Source: an uncultured Acetatifactor sp. (lineage in GTDB: Bacteria > Bacillota > Clostridia > Lachnospirales > Lachnospiraceae). Taken from it: 64,000 bases of DNA. This document shows positions 8,841 through 16,123 of the stretch, piece after piece. The stretch spans positions 1 through 64,000 of the forward strand of contig CAJTSE010000018.1 of NCBI GenBank assembly GCA_910578815.1. Direction: 5' to 3'. Made by a program: the position numbers and the translations under genes. The notes beneath the pieces are model-generated. The model was given only the letters and a program-made list of their open reading frames with translations. It made no database searches and was not told the origin of the DNA. How positions within the stretch are numbered: position 1 is the first letter of the stretch; each line of letters begins with the position of its first letter.

Positions 8841-9302
8841 TCACTTCCAATAATGTTCGCTGACGCCCGCCGCCCTGGAAACAATATTGATGCGTACCAG
8901 GTCGAAGTTCCAGAAACCGCCCAGTTTTGCCTCCCCCTGGATGGTAAGGTAGAAAGGGTTGCCTAACTGGATGGCCCTGTTCATCCCGGAGGGAGTCGGC
9001 GTCTTGTAGGAGGCGTTGATGGAATAGGAGATGTTTTCAGCACCCTCAATCTGGGAACAGAGGAAATTGAAGAGCTGTTCTGTCTCCGCATTGACGCCTC
9101 CTGACAGCTGGATCTGTTTTACCATTTGATCGGCGCAGAGGTCCAGCTCCTGCTTGGTTGAGATAATGCTGAACAGATCAATGATAAAAGCCAACAGTAA
9201 CACCGCAATGAAAATGAAGACCATGGTGCTGAGATAGTTTGCCTCGGCACGTTCGTCCCGCAGGATCCTGCGGATCTTTTTTAAACTTATGATAACCACC
9301 AC
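8841..9302 (-). CDS. Pseudopilin-like (DUF4320-type) protein, start codon uncertain
   Basis: About 153 aa. A short basic cytoplasmic leader (KKIRRILRDERAEANYLST) precedes one transmembrane helix with the pattern typical of Tad minor pilins (E...YLSTMVFIFIAVLL), then an extracytoplasmic domain containing a GGVNAETEQ segment. The open frame extends to 9425, but that would include a leader hairpin and the probable promoter. The AAGGTGG Shine-Dalgarno sequence at about 9301 best fits a non-canonical ATA codon at 9290; GTG at 9302 or 9299 are the nearest canonical starts. First gene of the Tad-like operon. Confidence 0.65.
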   Translation of the reverse strand: MVVIISLKKIRRILRDERAEANYLSTMVFIFIAVLLLAFIIDLFSIISTKQELDLCADQMVKQIQLSGGVNAETEQLFNFLCSQIEGAENISYSINASYKTPTPSGMNRAIQLGNPFYLTIQGEAKLGGFWNFDLVRINIVSRAAGVSEHYWK

Positions 9303-9312
9303 CTTTACGGCA

Positions 9313-9346
9313 AAACGGCCGTCCCTTTTGATGGGAAACGGCCGTC
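9313..9346 (-). terminator. Terminator-like leader hairpin upstream of the Tad-like operon
   Basis: On the minus strand ACGGCCGTTTCCC and GGGACGGCCGT can pair around ATCAAAA, followed by TTTTGCC. It lies between the predicted promoter (9369-9397) and the first coding sequence. It could therefore attenuate the operon or stabilise its leader. Confidence 0.45.
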
Positions 9347-9368
9347 TGCAAAATTTTTGACTGTACCA

Positions 9369-9397
9369 AGTATAACAGATATAGATTTGCGGTAAAA
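9369..9397 (-). promoter_or_regulatory. Candidate promoter of the Tad-like operon
   Basis: Minus-strand -10 TATACT preceded by TGT (extended -10), and a weak -35 TTTTAC with a 17-bp spacer. It is placed correctly to start a transcript that includes the 9313-9346 hairpin. Confidence 0.4.
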
Positions 9398-9544
9398 GAG
9401 CAAAACAATGCCAATGTTGTGCCAAAGGTGTGCTGATTATTAAATAAAAAAATATATGACTGTCAATAAAGATAAAGGGAGCTGAAATAAGGTGGCTGTA
9501 AAGTGTTATGAAATTGGTAATTAGAGAATGCGATACATAGATAA

Positions 9545-9573
9545 TTGAATATTGATTCGTGATATGGTATGAT
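9545..9573 (+). promoter_or_regulatory. Sigma-A-type promoter for the zinc-ribbon gene
   Basis: -35 TTGAAT and -10 TATGAT with a 17-bp spacer, about 25 bp before the start codon at 9599. It diverges from the Tad-like operon promoter. Confidence 0.55.
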
Positions 9574-9598
9574 TAGTTAATATTTTAGAGAGGACTGT

Positions 9599-9808
9599 AT
9601 GCCTATGTTCACAACTCAAGATCCTACCCATTGTCCTAAGTGTCAGAGTAAAAATATTTATTTGGGACAAAAGATATACAAGAAAGATATGTATGGTGAA
9701 GACACAGATACAGTTATTCTTGGTATGTGGTTTTGTAATGAATGCGGCAATGTGCTAGGACGCAAAATGTCCCGATATGAAAATGATGTAGATCCTGATT
9801 GTGTTTGA
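9599..9808 (+). CDS. Small zinc-ribbon protein
   Basis: 69 aa. Two CxxC pairs (CPKC at about residues 13-16 and CNEC at about 46-49) form a probable zinc ribbon. The middle is charged, with a short hydrophobic stretch before the second knuckle. A GAGAGG sequence is five bases before the ATG at 9599; an in-frame ATG at 9605 is less well spaced. It is the first gene of the AT-rich cargo island, with AT-biased codons unlike the Tad operon. Function unknown. Confidence 0.65.
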   Translation: MPMFTTQDPTHCPKCQSKNIYLGQKIYKKDMYGEDTDTVILGMWFCNECGNVLGRKMSRYENDVDPDCV

Positions 9809-9855
9809 TACATGTATTATTATGATATGAGTATAAGGATGGAAAGGAAGAAACT

Positions 9856-9960
9856 ATGAAGGATGTTTTAATGGGAATAATATCTATTTTGACAGGATTT
9901 GTTACAATATGGATTAATGAGGTTCTGACGCATATTGTGTGTATAGCGTTATCAGCATGA
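9856..9960 (+). CDS. 34-residue hydrophobic membrane peptide
   Basis: A short frame with a good RBS (AAGGAAG, 7-8 bases before ATG). It encodes a Met-Lys-Asp start, a hydrophobic segment of about 15 residues (residues 4-18), a polar Asn-Glu break and a second hydrophobic tail ending Ala-Leu-Ser-Ala. A strong intrinsic terminator follows 30 bp downstream, so gene and terminator form a compact unit. The size and shape recall type I toxin or holin-like peptides, but no antisense RNA was demonstrated and no family was recognised. It might instead be a small membrane regulator or a precursor peptide. Confidence 0.5.
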   Translation: MKDVLMGIISILTGFVTIWINEVLTHIVCIALSA

Positions 9961-9990
9961 AGGGCCTCTTAAAAAACAACTTAAGAATAT

Positions 9991-10035
9991 CCGGTCTGTA
10001 TTGAAAAAGCGCTTTCAGTATAGACCGGTTTTTTA
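9991..10035 (+). terminator. Strong intrinsic terminator after the small membrane peptide
   Basis: CCGGTCTGTATTGAAA pairs with TTTCAGTATAGACCGG around an AAGCGC-type loop, followed by TTTTTTATAT. It is one of the longest stems in the window. Confidence 0.88.
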
Positions 10036-10120
10036 TATATCTTGATATTGTTTATTTCATAAACTATTCATCTGTCGAAATAGTGAATAAAACCTCATAT
10101 TTTGGTGAAACGTGGTTAGA

Positions 10121-10149
10121 TTGTTGGCTTAAAAGGTGAGTTTTATAAT
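10121..10149 (+). promoter_or_regulatory. Promoter of the XRE-radical SAM-SDR operon
   Basis: -35 TTGTTG and -10 TATAAT are 17 bp apart and end about 20 bp before the XRE start codon. An XRE repressor as first gene often controls its own promoter; an operator was not identified with certainty. Confidence 0.5.
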
Positions 10150-10168
10150 ATAAGAGAGGTGAATTGAT

Positions 10169-10513
10169 ATGAACCAGTCAATAAGTGCGTTAGGCAGTGT
10201 CGTTCGCGCAACAAGAAAGAGTAAAAATTTATCTCAAGAGGCATTAGCTGAAAAACTTGGTGTTTGCAAAAGAACCATTATAGATATAGAAAAAAATACC
10301 GGAAACCCGAAGTTTGAATTGCTATGTATGTTAATAAGGGAATTGGATTTGCCTCTTTATCAAGTGTTTTATCCAGAAACATCAGAGAATTCGGAGATAA
10401 AAAGTGTACTATTAAAAGAATTGAGTGAGTGCTCTGATTATGAGATGAAAATTATTTTATCTGTTGTTAAAAGTTTAAGGGATACATTAAAAAAAGAGAA
10501 GGTAAGTGTTTAA
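10169..10513 (+). CDS. XRE-family helix-turn-helix regulator
   Basis: 114 aa. An HTH_3-type domain covers about residues 8-65 (RATRKSKNLSQEALAEKLG, then CKRTIIDIEKN). The C-terminal half is helical and charged and may mediate dimerisation. An AGAGAGGTG RBS sits before the ATG. It is followed 45 bp later by a radical SAM gene on the same strand and likely governs that operon. At 114 residues it is too short to be an Rgg/PlcR-type peptide receptor with TPR repeats. Confidence 0.85.
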   Translation: MNQSISALGSVVRATRKSKNLSQEALAEKLGVCKRTIIDIEKNTGNPKFELLCMLIRELDLPLYQVFYPETSENSEIKSVLLKELSECSDYEMKIILSVVKSLRDTLKKEKVSV

Positions 10514-10558
10514 AAGAAATATTATATATACCAATATATTATGGAAAGGGGAAATAAT

Positions 10559-11680
10559 ATGCCGCATGTGAATAAACAGATGGCCTCTTTTTTCCTTACT
10601 ACAAGATGTAATCTTCGGTGTACATATTGTTATAATAGAGAAGAGAGAGCCCAATTAGAAGAACAGACCCTGCCATTGGAGATTGCAAAGGCAGGTGTAG
10701 ATTATTATTTTTCTAATAGCCCAAGTAGGCATATTCGTTTTTATGGACCTGGGGAGCCAACACAAGCGTTTTCACTTATGAAAGACATTGTGGCATATGC
10801 GAAGCAAGTTGCAGGAAATTCATTGACAACCGAATTGCAAACAAATGGATGCTTTGGGTCTGATGTCCGTTCATGGTTGCTTGATAATTTGAATATAATA
10901 TGGATATCATTTGATGGTGAGCCCGACATTCAAAATCATAATCGGCCATGTGCAAATGGAAAACCTTCTGCCCCTATTATTGAAAATAATGTTAAATGGC
11001 TTATCGAGAAAAAGGGCACTCGTAATTTAATGATTGGGGCACGTGTAACTATTACGGAAAACAATATTCATCGCCAAAGGCAAATAATCGATTATTTCAA
11101 GGAACTTGGAATAAGGTATATATGGTGCGATCCGGTTTTCCCTACTGTTGGTGAAATTCCAGTATGTGATGATTTGGATAAATTAAATAATTATAGTTTT
11201 GATATGGATTTATATGCAGATACATATATTGACGCATATAATTATGCCAAACATAAAGATGTTTTTTATGGAAGCTTTTTGACTTGCAATTTTGATGGGG
11301 TATGCAATCGCCATTGTCGTGCCTGCACACCTACACCTCACTTTACAACGGATGGATTTATATCAGCTTGTGATTTAGTGACATTCGGAAATGCTCCTAA
11401 ACATATGGAATGCTTTGTATATGGAAAATGGAATAAAGAGAAACAACAATTTGATATTGACGAATCTAAAGTGGAAACTTTGAAAGCTAGAACTACAGAA
11501 AATATGGAACACTGTGCACAGTGTGAGGTTCGTGAACATTGTGGTGGGTATTGTTTGGGTGAAGTGCAAAACGAAACAGGCAAGTTAACGGGTCAAAAAC
11601 CACGAACTTGTAAAGCTATACGGAAAATTGCTAAGAGCATTGGTTTTACAGATATGCAATATCAATATTTGCACCCATAA
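10559..11680 (+). CDS. Radical SAM/SPASM-domain enzyme
   Basis: 373 aa. The radical SAM motif CNLRCTYC (CxxxCxxC, about residues 16-23) would bind the SAM-cleaving 4Fe-4S cluster. A C-terminal SPASM region has the Cys pattern CX2CX5CX3C (HCAQCEVREHCGGYC) plus earlier and later cysteines, suggesting auxiliary clusters. Such enzymes often modify ribosomal peptides or mature proteins. The start at 10559 is chosen because AAAGGGG lies just upstream; the ATG at 10541 overlaps that site. No precursor peptide is evident within the operon, and no N-terminal RRE domain is present. Substrate unknown. Confidence 0.85.
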   Translation: MPHVNKQMASFFLTTRCNLRCTYCYNREERAQLEEQTLPLEIAKAGVDYYFSNSPSRHIRFYGPGEPTQAFSLMKDIVAYAKQVAGNSLTTELQTNGCFGSDVRSWLLDNLNIIWISFDGEPDIQNHNRPCANGKPSAPIIENNVKWLIEKKGTRNLMIGARVTITENNIHRQRQIIDYFKELGIRYIWCDPVFPTVGEIPVCDDLDKLNNYSFDMDLYADTYIDAYNYAKHKDVFYGSFLTCNFDGVCNRHCRACTPTPHFTTDGFISACDLVTFGNAPKHMECFVYGKWNKEKQQFDIDESKVETLKARTTENMEHCAQCEVREHCGGYCLGEVQNETGKLTGQKPRTCKAIRKIAKSIGFTDMQYQYLHP

Positions 11681-11706
11681 ATCAATTTTTTTAAGGAGGT
11701 CAGTAT

Positions 11707-12453
11707 ATGAAAGTAGTAGTTGTTGGAGCAGCGAAAACGGGTTATGCAGAATCTATTACCAGAAAGCTTATCAGTGAAGGATATAGTGTTATTGGTACTT
11801 TTGATAAAGAGTATGCTGATAATGCAAAAAAAATGCAGACAGAGTATTCTTCGGATGTATTGTCGCTGCAACAAGTAGATTTGTCTTCACGTAATGAACT
11901 TGCAGCTTTTGTTAAGTCGGTTAATGGAGAACTTTATGGAATGATTTTTTCACAGTTTTTCTTTTATATGGAAGATCCTGATTGCTTCGATCATTCCATG
12001 TGGGATAAAAGTTTGGCTATTAATTTGACGGCTCCCAATTATCTTGTGCACGAACTAAAGGATCAAATGGTGCAGGGGAGTTCAATTGTTATTATTACAA
12101 GTACTGAGGCATATCGTGGCTCCTATGGGGCATCTGCTTATGCAGCAACAAAGGCAGCAATTCATAATCTTGTGAGGACATTGGCAAATAATTTAGGGCA
12201 ACGTGGGATTCGTATTAATGCCTTACCAGCAGGATGGATTGGTGGAGAAATGGATACAGATGAAATATTCAATAAGTCTAGAAGTCTCACTCCTCTTGGA
12301 CGTTTGGGTACAGACGAAGAAATTGCTAATGTAGCATATTTTCTGTTTTCAAAAGAGTCAAGTTTTGTTAATGGCACTACTATTGTTGCAGATGGAGGTT
12401 ATTTAGGCTCAGATCCATTATCAAAATATGAATTTGAGGATAGCAAAAAATAA
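11707..12453 (+). CDS. Short-chain dehydrogenase/reductase (SDR)
   Basis: 248 aa. The N-terminal Rossmann start VVVVGAAKTGYAESI is a divergent TGxxxGxG motif. The catalytic motif Y-A-A-T-K (about residue 145) follows a Ser/Thr-rich ITSTEAY segment, and the C terminus ends NGTTIVADGGY as in classical SDRs. The usual NNAG motif is replaced by FSQF, so cofactor geometry may be unusual. It lies 26 bp after the radical SAM gene with an AAGGAGG site, probably in one operon, and may reduce or oxidise the radical SAM product. Substrate unknown. Confidence 0.85.
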   Translation: MKVVVVGAAKTGYAESITRKLISEGYSVIGTFDKEYADNAKKMQTEYSSDVLSLQQVDLSSRNELAAFVKSVNGELYGMIFSQFFFYMEDPDCFDHSMWDKSLAINLTAPNYLVHELKDQMVQGSSIVIITSTEAYRGSYGASAYAATKAAIHNLVRTLANNLGQRGIRINALPAGWIGGEMDTDEIFNKSRSLTPLGRLGTDEEIANVAYFLFSKESSFVNGTTIVADGGYLGSDPLSKYEFEDSKK

Positions 12454-12479
12454 TTTTTGTAAAGGAGGTGAATTTTATA

Positions 12480-13499
12480 ATGCGCAAGAAATGGACTTTT
12501 TGGGATATTGTCGTTCTTGTTTTGGAAATTTTATCACCTCTTGCAGCAATAATTATTACTTGTTTAATTCCGGCAGGAAAAGCACTTGATTCAGATATGC
12601 GGTTGTCAATTATAGGGGCAGGCATTTCTATTCCAGTAGTTCTACTTCAAATTTCTATCACGCAAGGGCAAAACAAAAGTGAGGGTGATGTACAGAAGAT
12701 TGATAATAACGTCAATGAACTATCTGAAAAAATGAATCATATAAGTCCTGTTTTAGAGCAAGTTTTTTTGGCTGGTAATGATAGAATCCAAAGATTTGCG
12801 TATCGACGTTTTGGTGAGGCTTGCAAAATCATACAATCTGCAGTTAATAATAATAATTCTGGTAATCTGAGGCCTAATGAATACTACGAGGAATTAATGT
12901 TTTTGGCAGAGCTTATTCTAAAAGATAAGTTAGAAAACAAAAAAGGATTTAGCGGTGAGATTTGGGCAATGACTGGATTTGCGGAAGAAGAGTGGATTGC
13001 AGACGATGGATATGAAAGATTATGGACAGATAAGTTAAAAGATTTGGTGGATGCAGGAATTAAAACTCGACGATTGTGCTTAATACCTGATTCTGTATAT
13101 AATATTATAACTCATCAGCCTTTTGTTGAGCCTTCTACGGATGTACATTCATTTCGAGGATTTATAGAATTATTAGAGAGTTATTATGGCACTGAAGCAA
13201 GAAAGAAAGTATCAGAGCACTATATAATTAGAGAAAGAGATAATCCTAGATTAGAAGATATAAAAGGTTTTTTTGCAATAAAATTGACCAATGGTGATTT
13301 ACATATTTTATATGGAGAAACGGTTGATGCCAACTGTGCTTTAACAGCAAAGGTTCTTTTTGACTCAAATGAAATTCAGGAAGTTAGAAGGTTGTTTGAA
13401 CTTTATACAAGACCAAATTATAAAATGGAGAAAAAGCTAATAGATATGGCATCAAGCGGCTTTATTCAATATTTAGAAAGTCGTGGAATTTCATTATGA
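12480..13499 (+). CDS. Membrane-anchored protein of unknown function, last gene of the radical SAM operon
   Basis: 339 aa, not recognised. Two N-terminal transmembrane helices (about residues 10-30 and 42-60) are followed by a short coiled-coil-like segment (about 68-95), then a soluble alpha/beta-looking domain of about 240 residues. The ATG at 12480 is preceded by AAGGAGGTG; a GTG at 12468 lies within that site. It is co-directional with the radical SAM and SDR genes and followed by a terminator, so it is the last cistron. The layout (membrane anchor, linker, cytosolic domain) would suit a sensor or effector, but this is conjecture. Confidence 0.7.
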   Translation: MRKKWTFWDIVVLVLEILSPLAAIIITCLIPAGKALDSDMRLSIIGAGISIPVVLLQISITQGQNKSEGDVQKIDNNVNELSEKMNHISPVLEQVFLAGNDRIQRFAYRRFGEACKIIQSAVNNNNSGNLRPNEYYEELMFLAELILKDKLENKKGFSGEIWAMTGFAEEEWIADDGYERLWTDKLKDLVDAGIKTRRLCLIPDSVYNIITHQPFVEPSTDVHSFRGFIELLESYYGTEARKKVSEHYIIRERDNPRLEDIKGFFAIKLTNGDLHILYGETVDANCALTAKVLFDSNEIQEVRRLFELYTRPNYKMEKKLIDMASSGFIQYLESRGISL

Positions 13500-13512
13500 T
13501 AGGATTGTCAAT

Positions 13513-13541
13513 AAAAGGCGCAGTGATATATTGCGCCTTTT
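13513..13541 (+). terminator. Intrinsic terminator of the radical SAM operon
   Basis: AAAAGGCGCA pairs with TTGCGCCTTTT around GTGATATA, 14 bp after the stop codon at 13499. Confidence 0.8.
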
Positions 13542-13675
13542 AGGTTGTAAGGTAACCTTTTAATTAGCTATCTGCTATGTAGGTGAGATAACAGTGTTTT
13601 AGATTACAATAAAAACCTCCGATGATATAATAGCGTAGGTTCACCAACCGCACAAATCAAAGGAAATGTCCCAAA

Positions 13676-13821
13676 GTGGATGTAAATAGATTATCACACA
13701 GTAGATGGTATTATAAGTATCATATTGGGTTTGCACCAAAGTTCCGAAGAAAGTTAACATATGGAGCACATGTCCGGATTACATGCATATGATTGTGGAG
13801 AGTACGATGGATGTATTCTGA
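13676..13821 (+). pseudogene. Remnant of an IS200/IS605-type TnpA transposase
   Basis: From GTG at 13676 the frame reads D-V-N-R-L-S-H-S-R-W-Y-Y-K-Y-H-I, then GFAPKFRRKLTYG, matching the start of IS200 TnpA. It then breaks. In a shifted frame from 13771 CPDYMHMIVE appears, equivalent to the CPDHIH(M/L)LVE block with the HxH metal-binding pair. A stop at 13819 ends it. The central catalytic part, including the Tyr region, is missing. The flanking 13542-14080 stretch holds no convincing gene; a 22-codon hydrophobic frame at 13834 is probably chance. Confidence 0.75.
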
Positions 13822-14080
13822 CAGGGAGTTAAAAATGTCTGGGAAATCAATGTCAGTATACTTGATTTTATTGCTATTGATTCTCGCTGGTATTTCTTTC
13901 TAAGGGGTTGTTAAAGGTAAAGATAATATCTTTTTATAAGCATTATATGGATTACATGAAAAAAGAGTGAGGAGGCTATTTTAGCATATTGTCTGAAATA
14001 AAGCATTTATGATAGCGATGCTCTTTAATAAATGATTTGTAGCAGAGTGAAGAATTATTTTAATTTTTTTGTATTTATAT

Positions 14081-14130
14081 AGGTATATAGGTCAATTTCA
14101 AAAGTGAAAGCGACTTATATACCTTTTTTT
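14081..14130 (+). terminator. Hairpin with T-run upstream of the excisionase gene
   Basis: AGGTATATAGGTC and GACTTATATACCT pair around an A-rich loop, followed by seven T residues. Downstream, 14131-14380 is GC-richer, with small palindromes (CGCCGC ATA GCGGCG near 14222), and resembles a regulatory leader rather than a gene. It separates the cargo island from xis-int. Confidence 0.65.
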
Positions 14131-14380
14131 GTACCTTGAAAACTTCATAGCCTTCCAGACAGTTATACAGGAACTGCGGACAGTGTGCGATGACAAAAAA
14201 GGGAGCGCACCCGCAGGCGAAACGCCGCATAGCGGCGACCTGAAAATACGCGGCGGAACTCCGGCGCAGGAAATGGGTCTGGGGAAAAGGCGGTTTCCTG
14301 AAGGTATAATATATCTTCTTTATATTTTCTTATAGATTATTAAATTAAATGCGTTATAGCAGGAAGGAGGTGATTACATC

Positions 14381-14590
14381 GTGAGCAATTTAGAAAACAA
14401 GGTTCCTCTTTGGGAAAAGTATATACTGACAATACAAGAGGCAGCGGAGTATTTTCATATCGGAGAGAAGAAACTGCGAAAACTTGTAGAAGAAAGGACG
14501 GATGCAGACTATCTTATTATGAATGGCAACCGTGTCATGATAAAGCGAAAGCTATTTGAGAAATACTTAGATGAATCGGCCTCGGTATAA
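14381..14590 (+). CDS. xis: Tn916-type excisionase
   Basis: 69 aa. It closely follows the Tn916 Xis pattern: WEKYILTIQEAAEYFHIGE near the start, then KKLRKLVEE, YLIMNGNRVMIKRKLFEKYL at the end, a winged-helix MerR-like fold. Xis bends DNA at element ends and steers Int toward excision. GTG is used as the start codon, with AAGGAGG about ten bases upstream. It lies 135 bp before int, the same order as in Tn916. Confidence 0.92.
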   Translation: MSNLENKVPLWEKYILTIQEAAEYFHIGEKKLRKLVEERTDADYLIMNGNRVMIKRKLFEKYLDESASV

Positions 14591-14725
14591 ATTTTAGTGT
14601 TGTAACAATATATTGATGCTGACTATATCAAACTACAAAAAAATCAATGGAATTTGGGCCCTGGGCATGGTATGATATACATATCGTATCGGGGCTCTTT
14701 TTCATTAGAAAGGAGCAGAAAAATC

Positions 14726-15937
14726 ATGAGCGAAAAAAGACGGGATAATAAAAACCGCGTATTACGCAATGGAGAGAGCCAGCGATCAGATGGAAGATAT
14801 GCGTATAAGTACATAGATACCGATGGAAAACAGCAATTTGTTTACAGCTGGAAACTGGAAAAGACCGACAGGCTGCCGAAAGGCAAGCGTGATGACCTTT
14901 CCTTAAGGGAAAAGGAAAAGCAGATCCAAAAGGATCTGGAAGACATGATATCCACCTCAGGCGGCGATATTACAGTCTTGGCGCTGGTTGAAAAATACAC
15001 CTCGCAGAGAAAAGGCATGCGCCATTCTACAAAGGCCGGGTACAAAACAGTCCTTAATGTCCTTGCCAAAGATGATTTTGGCAGGAGGCAGATTAGAGAT
15101 GTGCGGTTATCTGATGCGAAAGAGTGGCTGATCCGGCTTCAGGAAAATGGGAAAGGCTACAGTTCTATCCAGACGATCCGGGGTGTGGTCAGACCGGCTT
15201 TCCAGATGGCGGTGGATGATGACCTGATACGCAGGAATCCATTTGAATTTCATCTGAGCACTGTCGTGGTGAACGACAGTGTCACAAGAGAGGCGATCAC
15301 AAGGAAACAGGAAAGGCAGTATCTGGAATTTGTCAGGAATGACAAGCATTTTTCAAGGTACTATGATGCAATCTATATACTGTTCCATACCGGACTTCGT
15401 ATTTCTGAGTTCTGCGGTTTGATCAAAGAAGACGTTGACTTAAAGGAAGGCAGGCTCCGGGTCGAGCGTCAGTTACAGAGGACACGGGATATGCAGTACA
15501 TCATAGAAGACACAAAGACGCCCAGCGGCGTGAGGTTTGTTCCCATGACGCAGGAAGTCATGGATTGTTTCAGGCATATTCTTGAGAATCGTGAAAAACT
15601 GAAAGCAGAGCCGGTTGTCAGTGATGCGAAGGGGCGGCTGTACCATGGCTTCCTGTTCCTGGACAAGAATGGAAGGCCGATGGTTGCCTTGCATTGGGAA
15701 AAGTATATGCAGCATATCAGGGAGAAGTACAACAAGATCTACAAAGTACAGATGCCGGATGTGACGCCCCATGTGTGCAGGCATACCTTTTGCTCCAACA
15801 TGGCAAACAGCGGCATGAATCCCAAGACCCTGCAGTACATCATGGGCCATTCGGACATCGGTGTCACGCTGAACACCTACACGCATATCGGCTACGAGGA
15901 CGCGAGCAGGGAAATGAAAAAGGTGAGCAATGCCTGA
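14726..15937 (+). CDS. int: Tn916-type tyrosine recombinase (integrase)
   Basis: 403 aa, almost the size of Tn916 Int. The N-terminal arm-binding domain (about residues 1-75) contains DGRYAYKYIDTDGKQQFVYSW. A SAM-like core-binding domain covers about 80-180 and the catalytic domain about 195-400. Catalytic residues are visible: Arg225 (HTGLRISE), His349 and Arg352 (HVCRHTF), His375 (MGHSD) and nucleophile Tyr385 (LNTYTH). The ATG at 14726 has an AAAGGAG RBS; the frame opens earlier without one. All active-site residues are intact, so the element may still be able to excise. Confidence 0.95.
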   Translation: MSEKRRDNKNRVLRNGESQRSDGRYAYKYIDTDGKQQFVYSWKLEKTDRLPKGKRDDLSLREKEKQIQKDLEDMISTSGGDITVLALVEKYTSQRKGMRHSTKAGYKTVLNVLAKDDFGRRQIRDVRLSDAKEWLIRLQENGKGYSSIQTIRGVVRPAFQMAVDDDLIRRNPFEFHLSTVVVNDSVTREAITRKQERQYLEFVRNDKHFSRYYDAIYILFHTGLRISEFCGLIKEDVDLKEGRLRVERQLQRTRDMQYIIEDTKTPSGVRFVPMTQEVMDCFRHILENREKLKAEPVVSDAKGRLYHGFLFLDKNGRPMVALHWEKYMQHIREKYNKIYKVQMPDVTPHVCRHTFCSNMANSGMNPKTLQYIMGHSDIGVTLNTYTHIGYEDASREMKKVSNA

Positions 15938-15941
15938 AAAA

Positions 15942-16062
15942 GTCGAGTAGTACAAATTTTCAATTTACTACTTTTTTTACTACTTTTCAGGGCCAAGATA
16001 TGCCGGGATAAGCCAGGATATGCCGAAAAACCCAATGAGCCTGAAAAAATCCTGAAAGCCTG
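15942..16062. other. Right element end: Int arm-site-like repeats and phased repeats
   Basis: On the minus strand AGTAGTAAATTG and AGTAGTAAAAAA (15962-15987) match the DR-2-type sequence bound by the Tn916 Int N-terminal domain. A related GAGTAGTACAAATT is at about 15946-15959. From 15993 four near-repeats at 10-bp spacing follow (CCAAGATATG, CCGGGATAAG, CCAGGATATG, CCGAAAAACC). The strand-exchange site is expected in this stretch or just after it; no tRNA gene is present as a target. Confidence 0.55.
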
Positions 16063-16123
16063 GAAACGCCCAAAAATCAAGAAAAACCACGATAATCCAA
16101 CTTATGCAAGGAGTTAAAAATAG

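Larger units (their letters stand above)
1..16060. mobile_element. Integrase-proximal part of a Tn916-type integrative element (left end outside window)
   Basis: A Tn916-type excisionase and tyrosine integrase lie at the right edge (14381-15937). They are followed by repeats resembling Tn916 Int arm sites and then by chromosomal genes (phosphatase, dcw cluster). To the left are a GC-rich Tad-like secretion operon and an AT-rich cargo island whose base composition differs sharply from each other and from the dcw region, as expected of a mosaic element. No second integrase and no left end are visible. Relaxase, coupling protein and VirB4-type genes are not in the window, so conjugative ability cannot be judged. 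The right boundary is inferred to lie between about 15990 and 16110. Confidence 0.6.

Noticed and set aside
13834..13902. A 22-codon hydrophobic frame after the IS200 remnant
   Set aside because: The RBS is weak and it lies in debris of the transposase region; no support for translation.
14129..14335. A 68-codon frame upstream of xis with a TTG start
   Set aside because: It starts within the terminator T-run, has no RBS and crosses GC-rich palindromes; more likely a regulatory leader.
1..16060. Reading the element as a prophage because of int/xis
   Set aside because: No capsid, terminase, tail or lysis genes are present; xis and int are Tn916-like and the cargo is a Tad-type secretion locus.
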